A DNA stretch of 64,000 bases from positions 24,284 through 88,283 of the forward strand of contig JAADJD010000004.1 in the NCBI GenBank assembly GCA_013150955.1. The letters are read 5' to 3'. The DNA is from Calditrichota bacterium. Lineage in GTDB: Bacteria; Calditrichota; Calditrichia; RBG-13-44-9; J042. The position numbers and the translations under genes were made by a program. The notes under the pieces were generated by a model, which was given only the letters and a program-made list of their open reading frames with translations, searched no databases and was not told where the DNA came from. Shown here one piece after another: positions 15,539 to 23,748 of this stretch. How positions within the stretch are numbered: the first letter of the stretch is position 1; each line of letters opens with the position of its first letter.

Positions 15539-18256
15539 TCAACGGTTGCGGCGGATATCTTCCACCACCCGGAAGCCAATGAATTCCGGAGGAACCGGAT
15601 AGTAATCCCCCACCCGGGCATCTTTGATGGTTACTGCAGAGGCACCCATCGCTTTTCCGCTTTCATCCTTCCCGATGGCCCATTCGGCAACGTTGCCGTC
15701 CAGGTCAAACAATAGCGGCGCATTGGGGCGAATATTTCCGGGTGGCCGACTGCCCACGGGCATGAGCAAATCGTCGGCGTTCCAGGTTTGCAGTCGTTCC
15801 CGCAGGGATTGGTATTCGTCCAGATTTGGCGTGTAGCCCAGCCAGTAGGCCAGGTTGTTTTCCTGTTTGCCGGCGCGGGCAATCAGTTGTTCCATTTCCG
15901 CGATTGTGGGCAGGCGGAACGATCGTCCCGTGATCTCGGAGAGCCAGCGGACATAGGCGCGGGCATCCTCCAGACGGATGTGATTGGCCGGATAATTTTC
16001 CGTTCCCGCCGGTACCGGATAATCGGGACGGAATGCCCGAAATTGCGCCCGGGTAATCTCGAAGCGTGAGACCCGCAAGCTGTCGTTCAGGGTTACCATT
16101 TCTGGCAATAGCCAGGATTGAAAGGTTACCCCATAAAGGCCTTTCACCTTCTGAATGGCTTTGATTCGGGGCAAAAGGGCCAGTGGAGCCGTTTCCGGCA
16201 ATACCCGTTTCTCCAATTCTTTTTTCCAGTGGGTCTTCCCGAAAAGGTACAGATCGAACCAGGCAATCTCTTCCTCCATCTTGCGTTTTTGATGGGACAG
16301 CCGGCGAAAACCGTGCGGTTCGTCGGGGAATAAAACAAATCGCACCGGTACCTTGCCGATTTGTTGCAGCGCCCGGTAGTGCTGCCAGCCCTGTTCCGTG
16401 GGAACGGCGCGATCCTCGGTGCCGAAAAAGATAATGGTCGGCGTCTTCACCCGTTCCATGCGGAACAGTGGACTTTTTTCGATATAGTGGTTCAAATATT
16501 TCCAGGGTGGGCCCAGAAAATAAGAATTGTCGAAACGCACGCCGAAGGCGCAATTCCCGTAGTCGGAAATCCAGTTAACATCCCCGGCACCGGGCGCAGC
16601 AGCCCGGAACATGTCCGGATATTCCACCGTCAGGGCGATGGTGAGGATGGCCCCATTGGACCATCCCATGACCCCCAGCGAATCCGGGTGCACCCATCCC
16701 CGGCGGATCAGATGCTGAATGCCTTTAACAATATCGGGCAGTTCCAGCTCGTAATATCGCCCTTTGATGGATTCCACAAACTTCAACCCGTGATTGCCTG
16801 AGCCGTGATAATTGGGGCGCAGGACGAAGGCCCCTTTCTGTGCCCAGATGGGAGCGTAAACCGTCCATCCCAGGCGCCAGGCGTCCAGATCCACCCCGCT
16901 GGGGCCGCCGTGGATGACCACCATCAACGGATAACGTTTTCCCGGCTGGAAGTCCAGGGGATAGTACAGAATTCCATTAACGGTTTCTCCGCCGTAACCC
17001 TTCCATTCGATGACCTCGGCTCTGGGGATGGGAAGCGTTTTCAGGTATTCGTTCAGTTTCACAAATTCCTGAGCGGAGTCCACGGTGCCCTGGCGATATC
17101 GGGCAACAAAATAACGCGGTGGCTCATCCGGGCGGGAATAATCGAAAGCAATGGTTTGACCATTGGGGCCAATGGAAATGGACGTGCTGTGGGGCAAGTA
17201 AGAGTGATCGATTTCCACAAATTTCCAGCGATTGCCTTCCTTATAATAGTAGCGGGGTTTGAAACGCGGTCCTGCGGCCAGTTGCACGTGCACCCCATTT
17301 CCAGCCACGGCGTAACCGGCAAACCCCACCGCCCAATCCCACTGCAGGGGGATTTTTTCGTGGCGCATGGATGGGATGTCGAAGTAATAGAGTTCCAGAA
17401 TTCCGGCACCTTCGTTTTCCGGGTCGGAACTGCGCACATCACTGGCGAAAAATCCCTGGCCATCCCGCCGCCACTGAAATCCGGAAGGATCAAAATAGCG
17501 GCCGGGAAATATCTCCTGTACCTTCCCGGTCTCCACCTGCAGTAAATACTGCTTTGGCTGAATGCGGGCATCTGCAGTGATGGGGGTTCGGTTCAGGGTA
17601 TACACGATGTATTTTCCGTCAGGACTGGGGGCAAATTCCCCAATTTGGAACCGATTGTGGGTTAGCCGCTGGATTTTTTTTGATTGGACATCAATCCGAA
17701 ACAACCGCACCGGCCAGAATAGGGTGGTATCTTCGACCACGATGGCGTCGTCTTTTTTCTTTTTCAATTCCTGTTCATAATACGTTTTGTTTTCCCGTGC
17801 CGTAAACACGATGGTGTTGGAGTCCAGCCAGGCAAATCGCTGAACACTGGTTTCCAGACGGGTGAGTGGGTAGGGCTCTCCGCCGTACGTATCCAGTAAC
17901 CAGACCTGAGGCAGGTTCTTTTTGTCCTTCCCCGGCAGTTCTCGATTCGAGATAAACGCAATCCAGCGACCATCCGGGCTCCAGCGGGGACTGCGATTGT
18001 TACCGGTGCGGGTTAATTGAACGATCTCCGGCGCTTTTTTGGGTGACGAAAGCAGCGTTAAAAACAGATCGGTTAGATAGCGATCTTTCTCAAAATCCGG
18101 ATAACGCTTGACCCAGACCAGTTTCTGACCGTCGGGGGAGATGGTGATCTCGGTTATGCTTTCCTGTTGCAGCACGTGTTTTACCGTCCATTCCTCCCGG
18201 GCAGATAATGAAAGAACACTCAGGGTCGTGAATAAAATAATGAGCAAACTTTTCAT
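15539..18256 (-). CDS. S9 prolyl-oligopeptidase-family peptidase fused to an FGE-like domain
   Basis: A signal peptide (LLIILFTTLSVLSLSA) precedes a beta-propeller of WD40-like TolB repeats (about 30-420: SPDGQKLVWVKRYPD, RWSPDGRWIAFISN). An alpha/beta hydrolase domain follows with the S9 triad visible: Ser533 in GWSNGAIL, Asp615 in GTEDRAVP, His648 in DEPHGFRR. This is the acylaminoacyl/dipeptidyl-peptidase layout. From about residue 715 a second domain matches formylglycine-generating enzyme/sulfatase-modifying factors: SRFEITRAQFRAF, RLPTIAEMEQLIARAG, DLDGNVAEWAIG and FIGFRVVED. It lacks the catalytic cysteines of true FGE, so a binding or structural role is likelier. The start has AGGAGG five bases upstream. 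A single-gene unit. Confidence 0.88.
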   Translation of the reverse strand: MKSLLIILFTTLSVLSLSAREEWTVKHVLQQESITEITISPDGQKLVWVKRYPDFEKDRYLTDLFLTLLSSPKKAPEIVQLTRTGNNRSPRWSPDGRWIAFISNRELPGKDKKNLPQVWLLDTYGGEPYPLTRLETSVQRFAWLDSNTIVFTARENKTYYEQELKKKKDDAIVVEDTTLFWPVRLFRIDVQSKKIQRLTHNRFQIGEFAPSPDGKYIVYTLNRTPITADARIQPKQYLLQVETGKVQEIFPGRYFDPSGFQWRRDGQGFFASDVRSSDPENEGAGILELYYFDIPSMRHEKIPLQWDWAVGFAGYAVAGNGVHVQLAAGPRFKPRYYYKEGNRWKFVEIDHSYLPHSTSISIGPNGQTIAFDYSRPDEPPRYFVARYRQGTVDSAQEFVKLNEYLKTLPIPRAEVIEWKGYGGETVNGILYYPLDFQPGKRYPLMVVIHGGPSGVDLDAWRLGWTVYAPIWAQKGAFVLRPNYHGSGNHGLKFVESIKGRYYELELPDIVKGIQHLIRRGWVHPDSLGVMGWSNGAILTIALTVEYPDMFRAAAPGAGDVNWISDYGNCAFGVRFDNSYFLGPPWKYLNHYIEKSPLFRMERVKTPTIIFFGTEDRAVPTEQGWQHYRALQQIGKVPVRFVLFPDEPHGFRRLSHQKRKMEEEIAWFDLYLFGKTHWKKELEKRVLPETAPLALLPRIKAIQKVKGLYGVTFQSWLLPEMVTLNDSLRVSRFEITRAQFRAFRPDYPVPAGTENYPANHIRLEDARAYVRWLSEITGRSFRLPTIAEMEQLIARAGKQENNLAYWLGYTPNLDEYQSLRERLQTWNADDLLMPVGSRPPGNIRPNAPLLFDLDGNVAEWAIGKDESGKAMGASAVTIKDARVGDYYPVPPEFIGFRVVEDIRRNR

Positions 18257-18303
18257 GGGAGCCTCCTACCACCATTGTAAACGTCGCTTTTTTTCGGAAA
18301 ATG

Positions 18304-18331
18304 ATTTTATGTGCCGAAGTGGACAATCCAA
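18304..18331 (-). promoter_or_regulatory. Candidate promoter of the S9 peptidase-FGE gene
   Basis: On the minus strand TTGGAT (complement of 18326-18331) and TAAAAT (complement of 18304-18309) are spaced by 16 bp, about 48 bp upstream of the start codon. The -10 matches five of six consensus bases. Confidence 0.4.
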
Positions 18332-18411
18332 TCCGGCAATATCAGGCAACATGTAAATGTAAGGGCATTTGGGTAATGGAAAAAGGAGGTTTTCGGGAAA
18401 TGTTTCGATTA

Positions 18412-18630
18412 CCCTAAATTATGCTTTAGACCATGAATAATGCGAATGAATACAAATAAACCCAAATAGTGTAATAAACCGCGAATCACGCGAATGAAAC
18501 CAAAAAATATCTACAAAATCGCGAATAAGCCCTGGAACACATTTTCATCCAAACACAATTCAATGTATTTTATTGGTTTTATTTGTGTTCATTCGTGTCA
18601 TTCGTAGGCTATTGCTTAATCTGGGATTAA
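18412..18630 (-). repeat. Composite inverted-repeat element with duplicated end, copy R6
   Basis: A full-length minus-orientation copy (ending CATTCGTGTCATTCGTAGG then ATTGCTTAATCTGGG) with an extra end module in front (TTATGCTTTAGACCATGAAT ... ACAAATAAACCC) joined directly to the regular end AATAAACCGCGAATCACG. It occupies the divergent gap between the S9 peptidase gene and the molybdoenzyme gene. The rest of the gap, 18631-18886, contains no open frame or signal I can name except a small CCCCGTTTGGGG palindrome near 18827. Confidence 0.75.
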
Positions 18631-18898
18631 CTTTGCCAGAAAAATGTTTTCGGCAGGTGACTTCCGGATTCAAACATAGGAGAGAGTGGTTCAGGAGCAT
18701 CATCGGATTCGGCCATCCCGTGATCAGATGATGAAAGATCGAAAAGTCCGGAGTGCTAAGGTTTTCGTTGAATCGATCGGGGCGTCGGATTAAATTTCGT
18801 AAGTGAGAAAAAGGAGTTTGTTCTGGCCCCGTTTGGGGTTTCGCGTGAAAGGGATTAAAAGCCGCTGAAATCCAAAAATCGTTTCTGGAGGAATGGCG

Positions 18899-19534
18899 AT
18901 GCCGTCCAAAGATCCGAGACGACATGTCAATCGACTGAAACAGGTGCGTTTTTTCGATAGATTCACCCGCGATCGGGAGCGGATTCCGCCGGGACAATTT
19001 GTGACCCGAAAGTTTCCTGTGCTGACGTACGGGGAGACGCCGGAAATTTCGCCGGATGCGTGGCAGCTGGAGGTCTTTGGTGCCGTGGAGCAACCGCTAA
19101 CGCTGGACTGGCAGGCACTGCAGGCACTACCCCGCAAAACCGTTCGGGTGGACATTCACTGCGTCACTCGCTGGTCGATCATGGGCACGGAGTGGGAGGG
19201 TGTTCCTTTTCAGGCCATCGTGGAGCGGGTGAAGCCACATCCGGATGCCCGATTCGTGATGCAATATGCCTACGGCGGGTACACCACAAATGTGCCCCTG
19301 GAAGACCTGCTGCGGGAAGATGTGCTGCTGGCTTACCGCCTGGAGGGACAGCCCATACCGGTTGCCCATGGTGGTCCCGTCAGGATGCTGGTGCCTCATT
19401 TGTATTTCTGGAAAAGTGCCAAATGGATCAAAGGGCTGGAGTTCATGACCGAAAATCGTCCCGGCTTCTGGGAGCAGAACGGTTACCACATGCACGGGGA
19501 TCCCTGGAAAGAGGAACGATTTGCCGGGGATTGA
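18899..19534 (+). CDS. Sulfite-oxidase-fold molybdopterin oxidoreductase
   Basis: 211 residues with the sulfite oxidase / YedY molybdopterin-binding fold. The Mo-ligating cysteine is visible as Cys88 in VDIHCVTRWS, and cofactor-binding segments include YGGYTTNVPLEDLL and HGGPVRMLVPHLYFWKSAKW. There is no Tat signal peptide and no transmembrane segment, unlike periplasmic MsrP (YedY), and no MsrQ-like haem membrane subunit is adjacent. It therefore belongs with the short soluble 'sulfite oxidase-like' group whose substrates are largely unknown. Of two in-frame ATGs (18893, 18899) the second is preferred because GGAGG ends seven bases before it. The UDG gene lies convergent just downstream. Confidence 0.85.
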   Translation: MPSKDPRRHVNRLKQVRFFDRFTRDRERIPPGQFVTRKFPVLTYGETPEISPDAWQLEVFGAVEQPLTLDWQALQALPRKTVRVDIHCVTRWSIMGTEWEGVPFQAIVERVKPHPDARFVMQYAYGGYTTNVPLEDLLREDVLLAYRLEGQPIPVAHGGPVRMLVPHLYFWKSAKWIKGLEFMTENRPGFWEQNGYHMHGDPWKEERFAGD

Positions 19535-19549
19535 ACCGGTCGATGAACG

Positions 19550-20266
19550 TTACCCGCCAGAACGGATCAGCGTTCGGGCACGCTGAAAGATTTGATCAAA
19601 CGCTTCTTCAGTGAGGACGCCGGTAAAGGTGTTCTGTTGGCTGGGATGGTAGGATGCGATCAACCAGAGCCTTTCTCTAATGGATAATTCCAGCCCATGT
19701 TGAAACTTGGGGCGCGGCCGAAAGGGCCCCAATCCCACCCCTTCCAGCATCTTTAACGTGTGCACATAAGCCAGTTGACCCAGGCAAATCATCACCCGCA
19801 ACTGTTTGAGCAGAAAAAATTCCCCCACCAGATAGGGGCGGCATCTGGCAATCTCTTCGGCGGTTGGCTTGTTCCCCGGGGGTGCACACCGGACGATGGC
19901 ACTGACGTAACACTGGTGGAGTCGCAATCCGTCATTCCGGTGGGTGGATTGCGGTTGATTGGCAAATCCGGCCCGATGGAGCGCGCGGAACAGCCAGTCG
20001 CCACTCCGGTCGCCGGTAAACACCCTGCCGGTGCGATTCCCACCATGTGCTGCCGGTGCCAGTCCAATGACCCAGACCCTGGCCTCCGGATCCCCAAAGC
20101 CAGGCACGGGTTTTCCCCAGTAATCCCAGTCCTGAAATCGCCGGGTCTTTTCTCGAGCCACCTGCTCCCGCCATTGAACCAGACGCGGACAGCGTCGGCA
20201 ATTTACAACGGCCTGGTTCAGCGCCGACAGGGATGCAAATGGGGCACGGGGATGATCAGTAGACAT
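19550..20266 (-). CDS. Family 5 uracil-DNA glycosylase (UDGb)
   Basis: It removes uracil and possibly other deaminated bases from DNA. The family 5 motif 1, GLAPAAHGGNRTGR, and motif 3, HPSQQNTFTG, are both present; the Asn/Asp of classical UDG is replaced by the alanine-containing motif 1 as expected. Iron-sulfur cluster ligands begin with CRRCPRL near the N-terminus, with further cysteines in the centre (HQCYVSAIVRC). Family 5 enzymes are common in thermophiles. The ATG at 20266 is preferred over the TTG at 20272. It is the last gene of the minus-strand run with the glycosyltransferases, 12 bases after the previous stop. Confidence 0.9.
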   Translation of the reverse strand: MSTDHPRAPFASLSALNQAVVNCRRCPRLVQWREQVAREKTRRFQDWDYWGKPVPGFGDPEARVWVIGLAPAAHGGNRTGRVFTGDRSGDWLFRALHRAGFANQPQSTHRNDGLRLHQCYVSAIVRCAPPGNKPTAEEIARCRPYLVGEFFLLKQLRVMICLGQLAYVHTLKMLEGVGLGPFRPRPKFQHGLELSIRERLWLIASYHPSQQNTFTGVLTEEAFDQIFQRARTLIRSGG

Positions 20267-20278
20267 TAGCAAACCATT

Positions 20279-21535
20279 TCATTTTAATCGCAGAAAATCG
20301 TTTCGTACCTCCTGCAGCAGGGGGAGCAGGCGGTAATGGTAAATGTTGTCCCATGCGTATTCTTTAATCACCTTGCGGAAGAATCGGCGGGTGGGCAGGC
20401 GAGATGTGAATTTCAGGATTTTCTCGGCAATTTCATCGGGAGAATCATCCAGATCGAAGAAGCAGACATCGTTGCCGCCAATTTCCCGAAAGGGGGGAAT
20501 GTTGGAACACACAATGGGCAGTTTGATCATGCCCGATTCCAGCAGGGGAATCCCAAATCCTTCCTGGAAACTGGGCATGAACAGGATATCGGAAATCAGG
20601 TACAGGTCGCGGATGATGATGCGGTCGGGGGTTAACGATTGGCCGCTCTGGAATTTGTATTCCGCCATGATCAACACGTCCGGGGCAATTTTCAGTTCGC
20701 GGGCCAGCGCCACCAGTTGTTTGTAGTAGGCCACGGTCTTGGGTTCATGCGGATCATAGGCGCCGGTTACCAGCAGGCGGGCCTGAACCCCTCGATCCTG
20801 AAGCGCGCGCGTAACCCGGATGGACAGCTCCACGTTCTTCCGCGGGTGCAACCGCGACGGCTGAACCATCAGAAAATCCCCCTCAAACAATTTCTGTTCC
20901 TGAATGATACGCACGGTGGTGGGATCCAGCCGAAAGAACTGAATGGGGTCGATTCCATTGGGTACCACATAAATATGATGCCCGGAGCCGTACAGGCGGG
21001 CAAATTGCCGCTTGCGACTTTCCGAGATCACCACGTAGTAAATTTTGGCATGGGCTCGCTTCAGTATGTTCCAGGGGGATTGATCCAGATATCGGGGATA
21101 ATCGTCGTAAAAGAAGGGGGAATCGTGGTTCCAGCTGATAATGGGAATCTGGTCATCCTGGGCCAATCGAAAAATCGCATAGGTTAGCGGCAAATTATAT
21201 CGCATGGTCAGCACGTTGTGTGCAATCAGGATGTCAAAGTTCGTTAAAGCGTGGGACAGGTACTGGTAAACTTTGTGGGCCAGCTTATCCAGCAATTGAA
21301 AATCGCCTGCCAGGGCCATTTCGTGGGCCTTCATCACCTGTTTGTTGCGCGAACTGAGCAGCGGGTTAATTTCCACGCGATAATTCTGGGTGAATTGTTC
21401 TCCGGCCCCGGCAAAGATTTTTACTTTGTGGTAATATCGGTGAAAAAGATTGGCCTGCTGGCGAATGACTTCTTCCACCCCGCCAACCACCGGTGGACAG
21501 GAATAGTGCAGTAATGCGATGTTTAACTGCTCCAC
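20279..21535 (-). CDS. GT4-type glycosyltransferase
   Basis: 418 residues with the GT-B fold of glycosyltransferase family 4. The N-terminal domain starts with LNIALLHYSCPPVVGGVEEV, the usual nucleotide-fold opening with the GG-x-E loop. The C-terminal donor-binding domain has PNGIDPIQF, QPSRLHPRKNVELSI and the E-x7-E motif region FQEGFGIPLLESG. It is cytoplasmic and has no membrane segment. The acceptor is not evident. The gene lies 3 bases after another glycosyltransferase gene and before the UDG gene, all on the minus strand, so the three are probably one transcript. The pair may act sequentially on one product. Confidence 0.88.
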   Translation of the reverse strand: MEQLNIALLHYSCPPVVGGVEEVIRQQANLFHRYYHKVKIFAGAGEQFTQNYRVEINPLLSSRNKQVMKAHEMALAGDFQLLDKLAHKVYQYLSHALTNFDILIAHNVLTMRYNLPLTYAIFRLAQDDQIPIISWNHDSPFFYDDYPRYLDQSPWNILKRAHAKIYYVVISESRKRQFARLYGSGHHIYVVPNGIDPIQFFRLDPTTVRIIQEQKLFEGDFLMVQPSRLHPRKNVELSIRVTRALQDRGVQARLLVTGAYDPHEPKTVAYYKQLVALARELKIAPDVLIMAEYKFQSGQSLTPDRIIIRDLYLISDILFMPSFQEGFGIPLLESGMIKLPIVCSNIPPFREIGGNDVCFFDLDDSPDEIAEKILKFTSRLPTRRFFRKVIKEYAWDNIYHYRLLPLLQEVRNDFLRLK

Positions 21536-21538
21536 GGC

Positions 21539-22843
21539 CTATACCCCCTGAAAGTACTCCAGCTCCCGGATCAAATGCAACAGCTTGCGCTCCAGCACTT
21601 CGTAAGAAAAATATTTAAGTGCCAGCTGGTAATTTTTCTCCACCATCTGGCGACGTCGTTCGGGATTGCGCAATACATCGTAAATAATATCGATGGTATC
21701 CTGGGTGACGAATCCGTCGATCGGAATGACGTCAAACCCCTTCGGTTCAATGTCCGCCACATAAATGGAATAGCGATTCACAACAATGGGTTTTTTGTAA
21801 TAAATGGCTTCCAGAAAGGCATTGCCAAAGCCCTCGTAACCAGAAGGATAGGTGACCAGATCGGCACACTGATACACATCGCCGATGGTGTAGATCTTTT
21901 CGCCGGTGATGGTGGTGGTGCGTCGGGGGCCAATCAGGTGGTCGATGGTAACAATTTTTACTCCCAGATTGCGGGCATATTCCATAACCCGGTGGTAGTA
22001 GGCATCCCCTTCATCCCCGGTGGCGTGCGAGATGACCAGAACCGGATTATCCAGTTTCATCAGATAGACAATCTCCACCGCTCGCTCGATCCATTTGCGG
22101 GGGACAACCCGCGTGGGCTGCAGGATGAATAAATCGTCCTCCTTCAGGCCAATAATTTTGCGAAGTTCCTGGCAGTGGCTGTTTTCCGGTGGTGGTGGGG
22201 AAGCAAAATCGTACACGTTCGGGATAAGTGTATTGGAAATGCCTTTCCGGTGACTGAGCTGCTCGCTGGCCAGGGAGTTTATGACCACGTGGCGTATGGA
22301 TGGCAAAAACGGTGGGAACGATCGATCGATATAATCCATCACCGAGTTGACCAGAAACCGATTTCGTTCCCAATAGAAGTCGTGGTGATGGGCAATGGTG
22401 GGGATCCCGGTTTCGGCGATGAACTCGGTGATGGCCAGGCCCAGAGGAATATTCATGGGGATGGCCAGTGCGTTTTCCGGGATGATCAGATCGATCCCGA
22501 AGCCATCGACAAATTCATAGATCTTCTGCTTCAGATAGTCCTTGATCCCCTGAATCAGCTCGCTAATTTCCCGGGGGCGCAGATGGAAGCCAAAGGAGAA
22601 TTCGTTGATTTTTTGGATTTCCGGGTGTTCAAAATGGGCTTCTTCCACGATGTAGGATTTTTCGGCCGGTCGGTCGCACAGTCCCGCCATGTAGTAGCAA
22701 TCGTAATGATTGCGTTCCAGCACCGCGGCCCATTTTTCGATTTCCAGGGAGACGCCATCGGTACCGGCAATGCGGGTCGAAATGAATCCAATGCGTTTAA
22801 AGCGACTGCGCTTTTTTTTTCGTTTGGTGAGCGGCCCTGGCAT
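21539..22843 (-). CDS. GT4-type glycosyltransferase, possibly mannosylglucosylglycerate type
   Basis: GT-B glycosyltransferase of 434 residues. After a basic start (RKKKRSRFKR) comes IGFISTRIAGTDGVSLEIEK, whose 'R-x-AGTDGVSLE' loop I associate with mannosylglucosylglycerate or mannosylglucosyl-phosphoglycerate synthases of thermophiles; this is recall, not a search. Donor-site segments are LQPTRVVPRKWIERAVEIVY and YPSGYEGFGNAFLEAIYYKK. I use ATG 22843 because AAGGGG precedes it at five bases; a longer frame to 22915 would overlap the cold-shock gene. Co-transcribed with the second glycosyltransferase downstream and the cold-shock gene upstream (43 bases). Compatible-solute or surface-glycan synthesis are both possible. 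Confidence 0.82.
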   Translation of the reverse strand: MPGPLTKRKKKRSRFKRIGFISTRIAGTDGVSLEIEKWAAVLERNHYDCYYMAGLCDRPAEKSYIVEEAHFEHPEIQKINEFSFGFHLRPREISELIQGIKDYLKQKIYEFVDGFGIDLIIPENALAIPMNIPLGLAITEFIAETGIPTIAHHHDFYWERNRFLVNSVMDYIDRSFPPFLPSIRHVVINSLASEQLSHRKGISNTLIPNVYDFASPPPPENSHCQELRKIIGLKEDDLFILQPTRVVPRKWIERAVEIVYLMKLDNPVLVISHATGDEGDAYYHRVMEYARNLGVKIVTIDHLIGPRRTTTITGEKIYTIGDVYQCADLVTYPSGYEGFGNAFLEAIYYKKPIVVNRYSIYVADIEPKGFDVIPIDGFVTQDTIDIIYDVLRNPERRRQMVEKNYQLALKYFSYEVLERKLLHLIRELEYFQGV

Positions 22844-22886
22844 GGTTCCCCTTTCTGTTTTGATTTCGCCAGCTTCCGTTTCAGGA

Positions 22887-23093
22887 TCAGGGAAATAGCC
22901 GCACGTTGACGGCACGATCCCCCTTCATTTCCCGGCGCAGGTCAAATCCCACCTTCATGCCTTCCCGCACGGGCAGGTGGCGGGACTTGGGGTGAATGTC
23001 GTGAACCGAAAAGTAGACCTCATCATCGTCTTCGGTGACGATAAAGCCGAATCCTTTCAGGGGGTCGAACATCTTGATCACGCCATATTGCAT
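22887..23093 (-). CDS. Cold-shock-domain protein
   Basis: 68 residues, the standard size of a Csp. The RNP1-like motif KGFGFI is intact. RNP2 is altered to VYFSVHDI where VFVHFSAI is usual, losing the canonical histidine-phenylalanine order but keeping aromatic residues. It binds single-stranded nucleic acid as an RNA chaperone in the family. It is the first gene of the minus-strand run that continues with two glycosyltransferases and UDGb, and is preceded by an AT-rich region that could hold its promoter. Start ATG at 23093 with AGGACG a few bases upstream. Confidence 0.9.
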   Translation of the reverse strand: MQYGVIKMFDPLKGFGFIVTEDDDEVYFSVHDIHPKSRHLPVREGMKVGFDLRREMKGDRAVNVRLFP

Positions 23094-23424
23094 GGATCGT
23101 CCTCATGTATGATGGAAATATAAATTATGAAATAGAAAGGGTTTAATTCAAAGACAAAATCACAAATCAACTGGCTTTTTTAAAAAGGAAGCGAGGATAA
23201 AACGGCCAGGGTGTAAAATTGAGAAAAATATTGCACTGGAAATAAAATATTTTAAATTTTGCACGCTTTGTGAAGGGGTGGGTGTTTAACCGGGATTGGG
23301 AACAATTTACAAATATCGGTTGTTTTCTGGATGAAGTTGTGAGGGGGGACAAGGGGTTAGAAAAAATTTTTTCTATTGCATGGCGATATAAAATTCATAA
23401 ATTATAAGGCTCAAAAACTACAGG
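23094..23424. promoter_or_regulatory. AT-rich divergent control region before the tRNA-tuf cluster
   Basis: 331 bp without a supportable gene, strikingly AT-rich at both ends. It must hold the promoter of the minus-strand cold-shock operon and the plus-strand promoter of the tRNA-tuf cluster. For the latter a candidate -10 is TATAAA at 23387-23392, behind an A/T tract (AAAAAATTTTTT, 23361-23372) of the kind that can act as an UP element. I cannot assign a good -35. Positions are therefore tentative. Confidence 0.35.
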
Positions 23425-23497
23425 GCTGGCGTAGCTCAACTGGTAGAGCAGCTGATTTGTAATCAGCCGGTTGGGGGTTCGAGTCCCTTCGCCAGCT
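23425..23497 (+). tRNA. tRNA-Thr (anticodon UGU)
   Basis: A full cloverleaf: acceptor GCTGGCG/CGCCAGC, D-arm GTAGCTCAACTGGTAGAGC, anticodon loop TTTGTAA with anticodon TGT, and T-loop GTTCGAG. The 3' CCA is not encoded. It is the first of four tRNAs upstream of tuf. Confidence 0.96.
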
Positions 23498-23510
23498 CGC
23501 GGCAACGATT

Positions 23511-23593
23511 GGGGAGGTAGCGAAGCGGTCAAACGCACCAGACTGTAAATCTGGCGGCTGATGCCTTCGGAGGTTCGAATCCTCCCCTCCCCA
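23511..23593 (+). tRNA. tRNA-Tyr (anticodon GUA)
   Basis: A class II tRNA with a long variable arm. Acceptor GGGGAGG/CCTCCCC, anticodon loop CTGTAAA (GTA) between CCAGA and TCTGG, variable arm GGCTGATGCC, T-loop GTTCGAA. CCA is not encoded. The 13-nt gap to tRNA-Thr suggests one precursor. Confidence 0.96.
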
Positions 23594-23672
23594 CAATAGC
23601 TCGACCAAGGAATGGCTTTGCCAACGACTGGGTGATCGAGCGAGGGGTTGGGAGATTGGCAGTACAACATAG

Positions 23673-23748
23673 GCGGGAGTAACTCAGTTGGTAGAGTCAC
23701 GGCCTTCCAAGCCGTTGGTCGCGGGTTCGAGTCCCGTCTCCCGCTCCA
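23673..23748 (+). tRNA. tRNA-Gly (anticodon UCC), CCA encoded
   Basis: Acceptor GCGGGAG/CTCCCGC, anticodon loop CTTCCAA (TCC), T-loop GTTCGAG. The discriminator T at 23745 is followed by a genomic CCA (23746-23748), unlike the other cluster members. The A of that CCA is also the first base of the hairpin that follows. Confidence 0.95.

Noticed and set aside
517..18630. The repeat copies as a CRISPR array
   Set aside because: Copies are single, kilobases apart, in both orientations and without spacer-repeat regularity; no cas gene is present.
18631..18886. A Moco riboswitch or small gene upstream of the molybdoenzyme
   Set aside because: Only a small CCCCGTTTGGGG palindrome is visible, and no open frame has a start signal.
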